Of a stretch of DNA of 64,000 nucleotides, positions 7,987 to 16,703 are shown piece after piece. Position numbers and translations under genes: made by a program. The DNA lies in the NCBI GenBank assembly GCA_017517605.1, contig JAFWYQ010000012.1:22486-86485 (forward strand), written 5' to 3'. Every line of letters begins with the position of its first letter. Within the stretch, counting starts at the first letter, position 1. The stretch is from Bacteroidaceae bacterium (GTDB lineage: Bacteria > Bacteroidota > Bacteroidia > Bacteroidales > Bacteroidaceae). The notes under the pieces were generated by a model. The model saw only the letters and a program-made list of their open reading frames with translations, made no database searches and was not told where the DNA came from.

Positions 7987-8451
7987 ATGGAAAAAGTTGA
8001 AATAGTGCTAATACCTGGCATTCAGGCGCCAACAGCCAAGAAAGGTGCAATTCCCACCAAGGGCTATGCCAAGGAGCGAAGGATGTCCGTGTTATATAAT
8101 AAGGTAAAGCATTATCTGGACGAAGAAAAAGTTTTCCTCAACCCAGATTTATCTTTGGCCAAGTTTAGTATAATAGTCGGCACGAATACTTCCTACCTCT
8201 CTGGAGCGGTGAACAGCGGTTTCGGTTGTAACATCAAGACATTGGTCAATCGTTATCGTATAGAGTATGCCAAGGAGTTGTTGGCTTCGCACAAGTGTAG
8301 TATCCACGAACTTCCCCGTCTCTGTGGATTCTCTTCTCGTAGTGCTTTCTATGTGGCGTTTCAGCGGGTAGAGGGAAAAAGTCCGATGGCATATCTGAAG
8401 AATGTGAATGCCTACAAAAGCTATAATAATAAGCAGGAAACAAAACAGTAG
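7987..8451 (+). CDS. Small AraC-type helix-turn-helix protein
   Basis: A 154-residue protein whose second half is an AraC/XylS-type DNA-binding domain with two HTH motifs: roughly residues 56-76 (LSLAKFSIIVGTNTSYLSGA) and 103-125 (SIHELPRLCGFSSRSAFYVA), followed by the family's closing GKSPMAYLKN. There is no sugar- or effector-binding domain and no membrane sensor; the first 35 residues are short and basic. This resembles the DNA-binding tail of Bacteroidetes regulators cut loose as an independent protein. It sits 63 bp upstream of the giant lipoprotein gene in the same direction, so it may control that gene. The target is not shown by the sequence. Confidence 0.75.
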   Translation: MEKVEIVLIPGIQAPTAKKGAIPTKGYAKERRMSVLYNKVKHYLDEEKVFLNPDLSLAKFSIIVGTNTSYLSGAVNSGFGCNIKTLVNRYRIEYAKELLASHKCSIHELPRLCGFSSRSAFYVAFQRVEGKSPMAYLKNVNAYKSYNNKQETKQ

Positions 8452-8514
8452 TAAGAGAGAAACTATATCTATTTTTAGTTATTTTTAAATTTATAAATTT
8501 AAATTTTTTTATTT

Positions 8515-11500
8515 ATGAACAAAAAATTTATTAGTGCAATCTTGTTTGGAGCACTGACTGTCGCTTCAACAAGTACATTTGTATCTTGTAAAGACTACGA
8601 TGATGACATCGACCAGTTGCAGATGCAAATTGATCAGAATGCATCTTCTGCGGCCAGCGATCTTGCTGCCAAAGTTGCTGCATTGGAGTCTCAAATCAGC
8701 ACCTTGAACTCTGCTAAGCAGGATTTGGCCAGCCAATTGGCTGCTGCTAAGACAGAGGCTGCCAATGCTGCCGCAGCTGCATTGGATGCCGCTAAGGGTG
8801 CACAGAGTGGAGCTGATGCTGCCAACAAGGCTTTGGCTGAAGCTGCTGCTAAAGTGGCAGTGCTCGAAACCAAAGTCGCCAGCTTGGAAAGCGTCGTTGC
8901 CGACCTGCAGACAGCTAAGGCAAACCTGAATGCTCAGGTTTCTGACTTGCAGAGCCAGATGGCTGCCGTAAAAGCTGATACTAAAGCCAATGCTGATGCC
9001 ATCGCTAAGGCTAACGCTGAAATCTTGGCTAAGTACACCGAGTTGTCAGGTAAGATTACTGAGGTATCTGCTACTTTAGGAGCACGTATCGACGTTATTG
9101 ATGCAGCCTTGAATACCATCAAGGGGAACTATGTAACTAAGGACGAACTGAATGCCAAGGTTACAGAATTGGCTGCTGTGGATGCACAGTTGAATGCGCA
9201 GATTGCCACCAACCTCAAGTACATTGAGACTTTACAGGCAACAGTGAAGGAATTGGCCGCTAAGGATGCTGAATTGGCTGCTAAGATTGAGGCTGACTAT
9301 GCTGACTTGTTGGGCAAAATCAACACCGTGGCTGCTGAGCAGGCTACAGCTTTGAAGGATATCCAGACTTGGAGAGATTCTGTTGCTGCCAATGCTGAAG
9401 AGATTGTTGCTATCAAAGAAGCTCTCGCTGGCAATGCGGATCAGAGTGCTTTGGACGAGTTGATGGTAAGTTTGGGAAATACTCAGGCTGACGTAATGAA
9501 CATCACCGAAAGTTTGGCTCAGTTGAAGGGCGAAATCGCTGATCAGAAGAGTGAACTTGAGGACAAAATTGCTGCTGCTGAGAAGAATGCCAAGGATTAT
9601 GCATACGACTTGATTCTGAAGTTGACAGACATCGTTAATGCTAACACTGGTAATATCGCAACAAATACTGATGCTATTGATGCTTTGCAGGCTGCTGTTG
9701 CTGATTTGTCAGATATGGCCAATGGTCGTCTTGCAGATTTCATTACTTCTGCTGAGCAGGAAAGTGCACTTGCAGACCTTTATGATGGCATCTCTGCTGA
9801 GTTGGACAACTATGTTTCTATCGTTGACTTGAAGCGTCTGTATGCTGACCGTGAGGAAATAGATGCGCAATTGGCAACTTTGAACGAAGAATTGAACACT
9901 TGGAAGGCTGGCTTCGAGGAAGAATATGCAGCCATGAAGGAGGAATTGAAGGGTGATATTGACGCTCTGAAGAATCTGAATGCTGACCTCGTTACTTTGA
10001 AGAATGCAGTTGAAGTATTGCAAGAGAGAGTAAATGCCATCATCAACAGCGTACAAAGCGTGGTATTTGTTCCGCAGTACAAAAATAATAATTGGGATGT
10101 TCCCACTTCATTCTTGCCACAATATGCCTACAATGAAACTTCTACAGCTTGGGAGGCGACTACATCTTTGTATTTCACTTCTACAATCAAGTTCCGTGTA
10201 CAGCCTACAGGTGTTGCTCAAAAATTGGCAGACGCTTGGATTGAGAACAAGGATCTCATCAATTTGGAATCAGCTGATGCTTTGATATCTATTAGTCGCG
10301 CAGCTCAACAATATATGAGCGTAGAGGATGTAAAGGCAGAGGGAGATTATCTGTTGGTAAAAGCTAAGAATACTTGTGAAACAGGTGAAGACATCCCCAC
10401 CACATTGGTGATTACTAATGAGGTTAATGACTCAACTGTATTGGCCAAGACTTCTGATTACTTCAAAGTTCGTAACCTTAGTATCAATAGAATAAGTTAC
10501 ATAGGATTGTTTGCAGACACAGAAGGATTGAATGGACATGTAAGATACATTTCAGGAAATTTTGCGGTAGTAAACTATATAGCAGGTGTCGGTAATGTAA
10601 CTATTCACAATACTTATTTCGATGAATATCCTTACACGAAGTTCAGTACAAAGAATACTGCAGATAATTCGTATGATCTTCCAGAGGCTAACATCGTATT
10701 AGATGGTACTCCCTATAGTGATAGCTATTTTGAGGTTACTGAGAATGGTGTTAAAGTTCTTCCTGCTGCCGATGGTACTGCTAATCCCGACGCTGTAGGT
10801 AAGAGCATCACGGTAGCTCTTGCTGATGCCGCATATGGACGTAACGCGAACGGTGATTACAATGTACGCTATAACGTCACTTACACCATTGCAAAAGATG
10901 TATGCGAATTGACTTACACTATTCCTGCGTTCAATATCAAGTGGAATACTACTACTGCTAATGCTCAAAGAATTACCGTAGAGACTATCGCAGCTGAAGC
11001 TGACCAACTTGCAGCTTATAAGCAAACGGCTCAGGGAGTATTTGACATGTTGTTCAACGCTGTAGGTACAAGTTGTATAATCTCTGGCACGAATGGTTGC
11101 AGTGCAGCTTTGGTTGCAGAAACAGATGCCACTACCCAAGAAAAGTACATCACTGTAACTCCGATTATTGACATCAATACTGCAAACTATGTAGGTACGA
11201 AGAATGCCCTCACTCAGACATTTACTTTGGGTCAAAACCAAGAAATCGAGTTGACTATAAATGGAGAAATCAACCTCTCTATTCCTGAAGCAAAAGAGTT
11301 CTTCATCAAGCGTGAACAGTATTGGGATGGCACAAACGATGTTAATGTACGTGTAAACTATAACGTTGCCGACTTGGATAAGAATGTTCCTTACGTCTAC
11401 AACCTTGCAATGGATGAAGTTTATAGCAATATTGATACTTGGACAACTGCAGGTGTAAATCATCAGTGGACTATTGATGCGTACGAAGTAAATGGTGTAA

Positions 11501-12078
11501 CTTACAACGTCATATCCGGTATCACTATTGCAGGCGACCAACTTACTGTAGATGGTCCTGTCGAACTTAGTGCTGGTGGCGATTCTATCTACAAGACAGC
11601 CAATGACATGACATTCACTGCAAAGGCTACAATGGGACAGACCACTTTGGCTACATATAGCAAACAAGGATTCCATGTGACATTCCCGACAGAAGGTAAG
11701 TCTTTGGAGGTTACAGATGAAGAACGTAATGCTTCTGAGTTCGAAAATTCTGCCGTGTTTGTAGCTGAAGGTGTGAATTACACTGACAAAGACACCCACA
11801 AGTGGATTGTCAATGGTGTATTTGACGCTGAGTGGAAGACCACATGGGGTTACACGAATTTGAAGTATGAGGTCATTTCTGCTAAGATTATTTCAACAGG
11901 AACAGACATTACTAATGACTTCGCTCCTGAGTTCGCAGATCCTACTAAGGGTGAGTTGTCTATCCAAAATGCCCATAACTTGACCAAGGACATTGAAATC
12001 GTAGTGAAGGTTTCATTCGATTACAACTATCAGGTTGGTATCAGCAATACATTCAAGGTGACTGTAAAAGCTGAATAA
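8515..12078 (+). CDS. Giant coiled-coil surface lipoprotein, function unknown
   Basis: 1187 residues. A lipoprotein signal peptide ends at Cys25 (TFVSC), and the next residues KDYDDDID are the lysine-plus-acidic pattern that directs Bacteroidetes lipoproteins to the outer face of the outer membrane. Residues ~30-520 are alanine-, leucine- and lysine-rich heptads predicted to form a long coiled coil. The rest is rich in Thr, Asn, Tyr and Val and looks like a series of beta-sandwich domains, ending at VSFDYNYQVGISNTFKVTV. The shape suggests a stalk with a distal head: an adhesin, an S-layer-like or a fibre protein. Codon choice (GCT, TTG, AAG) is narrow, as in highly expressed genes, and differs from the neighbours. 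A terminator follows. I recognise the N-terminal signature as recurrent in Bacteroidales but know no function. Confidence 0.8.
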   Translation: MNKKFISAILFGALTVASTSTFVSCKDYDDDIDQLQMQIDQNASSAASDLAAKVAALESQISTLNSAKQDLASQLAAAKTEAANAAAAALDAAKGAQSGADAANKALAEAAAKVAVLETKVASLESVVADLQTAKANLNAQVSDLQSQMAAVKADTKANADAIAKANAEILAKYTELSGKITEVSATLGARIDVIDAALNTIKGNYVTKDELNAKVTELAAVDAQLNAQIATNLKYIETLQATVKELAAKDAELAAKIEADYADLLGKINTVAAEQATALKDIQTWRDSVAANAEEIVAIKEALAGNADQSALDELMVSLGNTQADVMNITESLAQLKGEIADQKSELEDKIAAAEKNAKDYAYDLILKLTDIVNANTGNIATNTDAIDALQAAVADLSDMANGRLADFITSAEQESALADLYDGISAELDNYVSIVDLKRLYADREEIDAQLATLNEELNTWKAGFEEEYAAMKEELKGDIDALKNLNADLVTLKNAVEVLQERVNAIINSVQSVVFVPQYKNNNWDVPTSFLPQYAYNETSTAWEATTSLYFTSTIKFRVQPTGVAQKLADAWIENKDLINLESADALISISRAAQQYMSVEDVKAEGDYLLVKAKNTCETGEDIPTTLVITNEVNDSTVLAKTSDYFKVRNLSINRISYIGLFADTEGLNGHVRYISGNFAVVNYIAGVGNVTIHNTYFDEYPYTKFSTKNTADNSYDLPEANIVLDGTPYSDSYFEVTENGVKVLPAADGTANPDAVGKSITVALADAAYGRNANGDYNVRYNVTYTIAKDVCELTYTIPAFNIKWNTTTANAQRITVETIAAEADQLAAYKQTAQGVFDMLFNAVGTSCIISGTNGCSAALVAETDATTQEKYITVTPIIDINTANYVGTKNALTQTFTLGQNQEIELTINGEINLSIPEAKEFFIKREQYWDGTNDVNVRVNYNVADLDKNVPYVYNLAMDEVYSNIDTWTTAGVNHQWTIDAYEVNGVTYNVISGITIAGDQLTVDGPVELSAGGDSIYKTANDMTFTAKATMGQTTLATYSKQGFHVTFPTEGKSLEVTDEERNASEFENSAVFVAEGVNYTDKDTHKWIVNGVFDAEWKTTWGYTNLKYEVISAKIISTGTDITNDFAPEFADPTKGELSIQNAHNLTKDIEIVVKVSFDYNYQVGISNTFKVTVKAE

Positions 12079-12119
12079 TGTGAACTTAAAAACTTGATTA
12101 TAAGTTCTCCGCAGGGAAA

Positions 12120-12153
12120 GGAGGCGTATCCACAAGGGTACGCCCCCTTTTTT
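12120..12153 (+). terminator. Rho-independent terminator after the giant lipoprotein gene
   Basis: Stem GGAGGCGTA (12120-12128) with TACGCCCCC (12139-12147), a 10-nt loop, then six T (12148-12153). It starts 41 bp after the stop codon. Confidence 0.85.
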
Positions 12154-12215
12154 ATTTGCAATATTCCCAAACAATCCCATAAAAGACTGCTCAACGCCAC
12201 ATCCCTGCTGATGCT

Positions 12216-12335
12216 GCAAAAGTACCCGTTTATACTTTGCATTTCTGTAAAATTTGCAAAAGTACCCATTTATACTTTGCATTTCTGTAAAATTTGCAAA
12301 AGTATCCGTTTATACTTTGCATTTTTGCAGAATTT
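12216..12335. repeat. 40-bp tandem repeat, three copies
   Basis: Units starting at 12216, 12256 and 12296 differ at only a few bases. Each contains a dyad, GCAAAAGTA...TATACTTTGC, so the array is a row of hairpins. On the minus strand each unit carries TACTTTTG, a perfect -7 promoter box; on the plus strand it carries TATACTTTGC. A decayed inverted copy follows (12341-12370). The array lies between the terminator of the lipoprotein gene and the ATPase gene. Confidence 0.85.
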
Positions 12336-12400
12336 GTTTGTTTTGCAAAGTATAATTTGTATTTTTGCAAAAGATGGAATTTGTTGGTGAATTTTACTAC

Positions 12401-12531
12401 TTGCCCATATTTTGGAACAAAAAAACGAGAGTTTTGCCTATGTTTTGAAACAAAAACTTGGAAACTTGCCCCTATTTTGAAACAAAAAACAGTAAGTTTT
12501 GCCCCTATTTTGAAACAAAATGTATATCTTT
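12401..12531. repeat. 33-bp tandem repeat, four copies, ending in a promoter
   Basis: Units begin with TTGCC at 12401, 12434, 12466 and 12499 (spacing 33, 32, 33) and share TTGCCCCTATTTTGAAACAA. The last unit runs directly into the -7 box of the ATPase gene. Its TTGC could serve as the -33 element, though the spacer of about 22 bp is slightly long. Confidence 0.8.
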
Positions 12532-12532
12532 G
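12525..12532 (+). promoter_or_regulatory. -7 box of the DUF4143 ATPase gene
   Basis: TATCTTTG fits TAnnTTTG. Transcription would start near 12538, giving a leader of about 20 nt before the ATG at 12558. This argues against the longer frame that begins at 12294 inside the repeat array. Confidence 0.6.
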
Positions 12533-12557
12533 CATTCAAAATCAAATAATTGCAGAA

Positions 12558-13904
12558 ATGTTTCAAAGAGATGTAATGACAGAGCTCCAGCGTTGGGCCA
12601 AAAAGCGGAACAGAAAGCCACTTGTACTACGCGGAGCCAGACAGGTTGGGAAGACTTCTGTCATCAATGAGTTCGGCCGTGAATTTGACAATTACTTGTA
12701 TGTTAATCTAGAGGATAAGAACATTTATGAATTGTTCAATTGCGCCACGGATGTGAAGGAACTTCTGATTGACCTCTTCACTGCGAAAGGGATGGTTCAG
12801 AATGAGGGGTGTACATTGCTCTTTATTGATGAAATCCAGAATTCACCCCAAGCAGTAGCACTGTTGCGCTACTTTTATGAAGAATTGCCTCAATTGTATG
12901 TGGTGGCTGCTGGTTCTTTATTGGAAAGCCTGATAGACACGCATATTTCATTCCCTGTCGGTCGGGTGGAATACATGGCCATGCATCCCTGTTCTTTCCG
13001 GGAATTTCTGACAGCAACGGGAAATGGGGTATTACGAAAAAGAGTGGAGGAAGATCCTTTGAAGTCTGTTGCTTTCCATGAAAAGTTATTGCAGCTATTC
13101 AACCGGTACGCTTTAATTGGTGGTATGCCTGAAGTTATAGCTCAATATATTGAAACAAAAGACCTTGTAGGGCTGAATGATGTGTTTGAATCCCTTTTGA
13201 ATGGTTATCAGGATGATGTGGAGAAGTATGCCCGCAACCATACTCAAACAGGGGTTATACGCCATATCCTGACGGCAGGATGGGGGGAGGCTGCATCAAC
13301 AATCACGTTGGGCCGATTTGCTGGTTCTGAATATAAAGCGCGTGAAATGGGAGAGGCATTCGCAACACTGGAAAAGGCCATGTTGCTTGAATTGGCTTAT
13401 CCGGTCACCCAAACCTCTCTTCCTTTGCTCCCTGACAGGAAAAGGGCCCCAAAATTGTTATGGTTAGATTCCGGATTGGTGAATTATGCAGCAGGCATAC
13501 AGAAGGAAGTGTTTGCCGCAAAAGATATTTTTAATGCATGGCGTGGCCGGTTTGCGGAACACATTGTGGCACAGGAATTGTTGACCTTGAACAACCGTTT
13601 TGGACAGAAGCGTAGTTTTTGGGTGCGACAAAAGGTTGGTGCTACGGCTGAAGTAGATTTTGTATGGCAGCATGATGCCCGGTTGATTCCTATAGAAGTA
13701 AAGGCGGGCCACAACGCTCATTTGCGTTCGTTGCATTCATTCATTGACAATAGTGAAAGCTGTCAATTGGCTGTGCGCGTATGGTCACAACCATTTTCTG
13801 TAGATAGGGTCGTCACCAATGCTGGCAACTCATTCACCCTGTTGAATGTTCCGTTCTATCTTGTCGGTTTTCTGCCAAAATGTATAGCTCCATATCAGTT
13901 TTGA
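12558..13904 (+). CDS. P-loop ATPase with DUF4143 domain
   Basis: 448 residues. An N-terminal AAA-type domain has Walker A GARQVGKT (26-33) and Walker B LLFIDEIQ (near 92-99), with a sensor-like AAGSLLES. The C-terminal half is a DUF4143 domain ending in a PD-(D/E)XK-like core (EVDFVWQHDARLIPIEVKAG), the nuclease-like fold found in this family. Such proteins are very common as scattered single genes in Bacteroidetes, and their physiological role is unclear. No toxin or partner gene is adjacent. The start at 12558 follows from the promoter position. Two tandem repeat arrays lie immediately upstream. Confidence 0.85.
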   Translation: MFQRDVMTELQRWAKKRNRKPLVLRGARQVGKTSVINEFGREFDNYLYVNLEDKNIYELFNCATDVKELLIDLFTAKGMVQNEGCTLLFIDEIQNSPQAVALLRYFYEELPQLYVVAAGSLLESLIDTHISFPVGRVEYMAMHPCSFREFLTATGNGVLRKRVEEDPLKSVAFHEKLLQLFNRYALIGGMPEVIAQYIETKDLVGLNDVFESLLNGYQDDVEKYARNHTQTGVIRHILTAGWGEAASTITLGRFAGSEYKAREMGEAFATLEKAMLLELAYPVTQTSLPLLPDRKRAPKLLWLDSGLVNYAAGIQKEVFAAKDIFNAWRGRFAEHIVAQELLTLNNRFGQKRSFWVRQKVGATAEVDFVWQHDARLIPIEVKAGHNAHLRSLHSFIDNSESCQLAVRVWSQPFSVDRVVTNAGNSFTLLNVPFYLVGFLPKCIAPYQF

Positions 13905-13978
13905 GCATTCGGATAAAATATAATCGGTTCACCCGAACAATACTATATCTTTTTGCGATAAAATCATAGTTCTTACAA

Positions 13979-14069
13979 CCTCTTCACAACTGTGAAGAGA
14001 TGTCTTCACATCTGTCAAGAGGTCTCTTCACAACTGTCAAGAGACCTCTTCACGGCTGTGAAGAGGTTG
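13979..14069. repeat. 22-bp-period palindrome array B (TCTTCAC...GTGAAGAG)
   Basis: Units start exactly at 13981, 14003, 14025 and 14047. Each is a dyad TCTTCAC-n(3-4)-GTGAAGA or a close variant, and the joints (AGAGGTCTCT, AGAGACCTCT) are palindromic too. The same phrase forms array C at 42984-43070. Confidence 0.9.
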
Positions 14070-14219
14070 TTCGGGACGTATTTCTGTCCCTATCAGGTAC
14101 GTTGTTTATTGGAATCAGAAACCATATTGACCGGCATGGATAACTGACTGTATAAGTCCTGATATTTAAATATTTCGTCTGCAACAGTAAAATATGCACG
14201 TATAACAAGAAAATGGCTT

Positions 14220-14227
14220 TATATTTG
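14220..14227 (+). promoter_or_regulatory. -7 box of the OmpA-family gene
   Basis: TATATTTG matches TAnnTTTG; no good -33 box is visible. The ATG at 14286 would be preceded by a leader of about 55 nt. Confidence 0.45.
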
Positions 14228-14285
14228 TATCTTGAAACGAAATGTAAAGTACTTTAATATTCAACAATTTTAAATATCAGTAGAA

Positions 14286-15413
14286 ATGAAAATCAAGAAA
14301 ATGTGTTTGGCCATTTCGTTGGCCGTATGTAGTGTGTCTGCCTTTGCACAAGGGCAGGAGGTGAAGAGTGTGGAGTTCAATCCGCATGGTTATCTGCAAT
14401 TGCAGGGTGGTGTGGGAATGACGTTGGGCGAGGCTGAATTCACAGACTTGCTTTCTCCGGCGGCTGCATTCTCCTTTGGCTATCAGTTCAGCCCAGTGTG
14501 GGGTGCCCGTATCGGAATCAGCGGTTGGGAGAGCCGTGGCGGATGGGTGAACCCTTCGGCTGACTATGCATTCAATTATCTGGCCGGAAATCTGGATGTG
14601 ACGCTCAACCTGAGCAATCTTTTCTGCCGTTACAATCCTGAGCGTGTCTTCAACCTCAGTATGTTTGTGGGCGGTGGTGTGAACTATGCTTTCAACAACG
14701 ATGATGCCGAAGCTATTGCACGCCAGCTCCGTCAGGAGGTTTTTGCTATGCCTTATTTGTGGCACGACTTCAGAGTGCAGGCCGTAGGACGTGCCGGACT
14801 GATGGCAGATTTCCGCCTGAGCGAACGCTTCAGTCTGAATCTTGAGGCCAATGCCAATATCACTTCTGACCGCTACAATTCAAAGAAGGCAGGGAATCCT
14901 GACTGGTATTTCAATGCCTTGGCTGGTATCAGCTTCCGACTGGGCAAGCCTACCAGAACAGTGTCAGCCCCAGTATTGCCAGTGCCTGTAGAGGCCGCTC
15001 CGGCAGAAAAGAGTGTAGCAGTAAGGAATGAACCTGTGGCGAAACCAGTGGAGACTGCCACTCAGAATGTAGTAGAGGTGCAGAAAGCGGTCGAGGAATA
15101 CCGTTGTGACATCTTCTTTGCAGTGAACTCTTCGGCTGTATCATCAGCGGAAGTTGCAAAGGTGGAGGCTTTGGCAGAGTTCTTGCAGAAGAATCCCGAG
15201 GCCAAGGTGACAGTGACTGGATATGCTGACGTGCAGACTGGTAATGCAGGCATCAATCTGCGTTTGTCTCAGGAGCGTGCCGACAAGGTGGCTCAAATGC
15301 TTGTTGCCAAAGGAATCAATGCTTCTCGCATTACAGCCGCTCATAAGGGAGATACAGAGCAACCTTTTGGCGAAAATGTGAAGAATCGTGTCTGCATCTG
15401 TTTGGCAAAGTAA
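14286..15413 (+). CDS. OmpA-family outer membrane protein
   Basis: 375 residues. A signal peptide (basic start, hydrophobic core, cut after SAFAQ near residue 21) is followed by a ~200-residue beta-barrel-like region rich in aromatic and glycine residues. A proline/alanine/valine linker spans roughly 220-265, and an OmpA-type peptidoglycan-binding domain occupies the end (IFFAVNSSAVSSAEVAK, then GYADVQTGNAGINLRLSQER). The last domain keeps the LS-x-x-RA-x-x-V pattern, although the usual TD of GHTD is AD here. It probably ties the outer membrane to the cell wall. Its neighbours (a coiled-coil lipoprotein and a recombinase) make a surface-structure locus plausible but unproven. Confidence 0.85.
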   Translation: MKIKKMCLAISLAVCSVSAFAQGQEVKSVEFNPHGYLQLQGGVGMTLGEAEFTDLLSPAAAFSFGYQFSPVWGARIGISGWESRGGWVNPSADYAFNYLAGNLDVTLNLSNLFCRYNPERVFNLSMFVGGGVNYAFNNDDAEAIARQLRQEVFAMPYLWHDFRVQAVGRAGLMADFRLSERFSLNLEANANITSDRYNSKKAGNPDWYFNALAGISFRLGKPTRTVSAPVLPVPVEAAPAEKSVAVRNEPVAKPVETATQNVVEVQKAVEEYRCDIFFAVNSSAVSSAEVAKVEALAEFLQKNPEAKVTVTGYADVQTGNAGINLRLSQERADKVAQMLVAKGINASRITAAHKGDTEQPFGENVKNRVCICLAK

Positions 15414-15518
15414 GGTATATTTTGTAAAATCTGTTTATGAATGTAAAGTTTTCGTGCCGACTATTATACCAGACTTGATATTCCCTTATCAAACAAGTAG
15501 ATAAACAGCCCCAAAAGT

Positions 15519-15563
15519 AATAAGAGGACATAGCGGGAACGTCCCCCGTTGTATCCTCTTATT
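15519..15563. terminator. Large hairpin between the OmpA-family gene and the recombinase
   Basis: AATAAGAGGA (15519-15528) pairs with TCCTCTTATT (15554-15563), with an inner CGGG/CCCG pair. It separates two convergent genes, so it is probably a bidirectional terminator. Its position next to a recombinase leaves a recombination site possible. Confidence 0.55.
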
Positions 15564-15614
15564 CAAGTTTTACAAGTAAAAGCTCTGTGCAGTACAGCTG
15601 TTTAAGGCTCGTCA

Positions 15615-16703
15615 CTATTCCATATCACCCAAATCCAATTCGGGCAAGCTGTCCACCGCCAATTGCTTCACTTCGTCAATGATATGTACATATTTCTCCG
15701 TATGACGGATGGTTGAATGCCCTGCTAAAATTGCAGCAGTCTTGATGTTTGCCCCCTGCAACATGATGTTCGTAATGAACGAATGACGTGCACAATGGAA
15801 AGTTATGTGTTTCCGAATGCCAGCCTTCTCTGACCATTTCATCAACAAACGGCGCACATAGGGATATGATGGAAGTTGAAACACCAGATCATCCGCCTCT
15901 CCACTCTTTTTACGTAACAAATGGACAGCCGTCATACTCAGGTTCAGATGTAACACAGCACGTGAAGAATGCCGCATGACCTTAAGCTGACGGATAACAA
16001 GCATATTACGCTGAAAATCCACCGATCGATACTTCAATGCCACAATATCGCACCAACGAAGCCCCGTATAACAAGCAAACAGAAACGCCCGCTTCACTTC
16101 GCTGTACTCCAAAGGGGTATCAGCCAATTTCTGTATCTCCTCACAGGACAAGATGTCTTTGGTTATCTCCTCTGAAGAGATTAAACGTATGCCTGCTGCC
16201 GGATTCTTCAACAGCAAGCCTTTCTCGACACATTGCGCCAAACACATCTTGAACTTTTTGAAATATCCCACAGGAGTGCTTCCATGCAAGCGTTCAGATA
16301 AATAGAACAGAAAATCCTCACAGAAAACCTTGTCCAAACAGGCTAAAGGCAAATCTTTCCCCTTGACAAACTTCTTCAAATGGTTGAAAGCAGCCATTAC
16401 CACCTTTATATCCTTCCGCCTATAGGAAGCAATAAATTGTTCAAAGACGGTCAAAATACCTACGGAGGTCTGACTATACTGATTGACGGGACAAAGATTT
16501 TGCCGCAATTGGCGTTCACGCTCTGCACAGAGCCGCATGGCAGTCTGCATCTTCAGTTCGTTCAATTCTTGCACTTTAGGATCTGTAGGGACTTCCAGTC
16601 TTATACCCAAATACTCTTTCCAACGTTGACCGTTTTGGCAAATGTCCAGATACAATGATACACTGCCTGCCCGTAAAGGCCTTTTTCTTAGTTTTGCACT
16701 CAT
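15615..16703 (-). CDS. Tyrosine recombinase (phage-integrase family)
   Basis: 362 residues, the usual length of Bacteroidales integrase/invertase proteins. The first ~70 residues are the arm-type DNA-binding domain, ~80-175 the SAM-like core-binding domain, and ~185-350 the catalytic domain. The catalytic set is complete: Arg216 (TGLRWCD), His303 and Arg306 (HCAR), His329 (GHS) and Tyr338 (EKYVH). It therefore looks active. No transposon genes, excisionase or flanking att repeats are visible, so it is an orphan: a leftover of a mobile element or a DNA invertase acting on a nearby or distant promoter. Its ATG overlaps a lysine/arginine-rich start typical of the group. Confidence 0.85.
   Translation of the reverse strand: MSAKLRKRPLRAGSVSLYLDICQNGQRWKEYLGIRLEVPTDPKVQELNELKMQTAMRLCAERERQLRQNLCPVNQYSQTSVGILTVFEQFIASYRRKDIKVVMAAFNHLKKFVKGKDLPLACLDKVFCEDFLFYLSERLHGSTPVGYFKKFKMCLAQCVEKGLLLKNPAAGIRLISSEEITKDILSCEEIQKLADTPLEYSEVKRAFLFACYTGLRWCDIVALKYRSVDFQRNMLVIRQLKVMRHSSRAVLHLNLSMTAVHLLRKKSGEADDLVFQLPSYPYVRRLLMKWSEKAGIRKHITFHCARHSFITNIMLQGANIKTAAILAGHSTIRHTEKYVHIIDEVKQLAVDSLPELDLGDME

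Larger units (their letters stand above)
13905..14285. other. 381-bp gap with a 22-bp palindrome array and the ompA-family promoter
   Basis: No gene is visible. The gap carries array B (13979-14069) and, about 150 bp further, an A/T-rich leader with the promoter of the OmpA-family gene. No terminator with a clear U-tract was seen after the ATPase gene unless array B itself plays that part. Confidence 0.7.

Noticed and set aside
10699-11799. 366-codon minus-strand frame inside the giant lipoprotein gene
   Set aside because: It overlaps the clearly coding beta-rich half of the lipoprotein, is cysteine- and serine-rich as antisense frames often are, and lacks a promoter.
12294-12557. 88-residue N-terminal extension of the DUF4143 ATPase
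   Set aside because: It is encoded entirely by the two tandem repeat arrays, and the promoter box at 12525-12532 lies downstream of that start.
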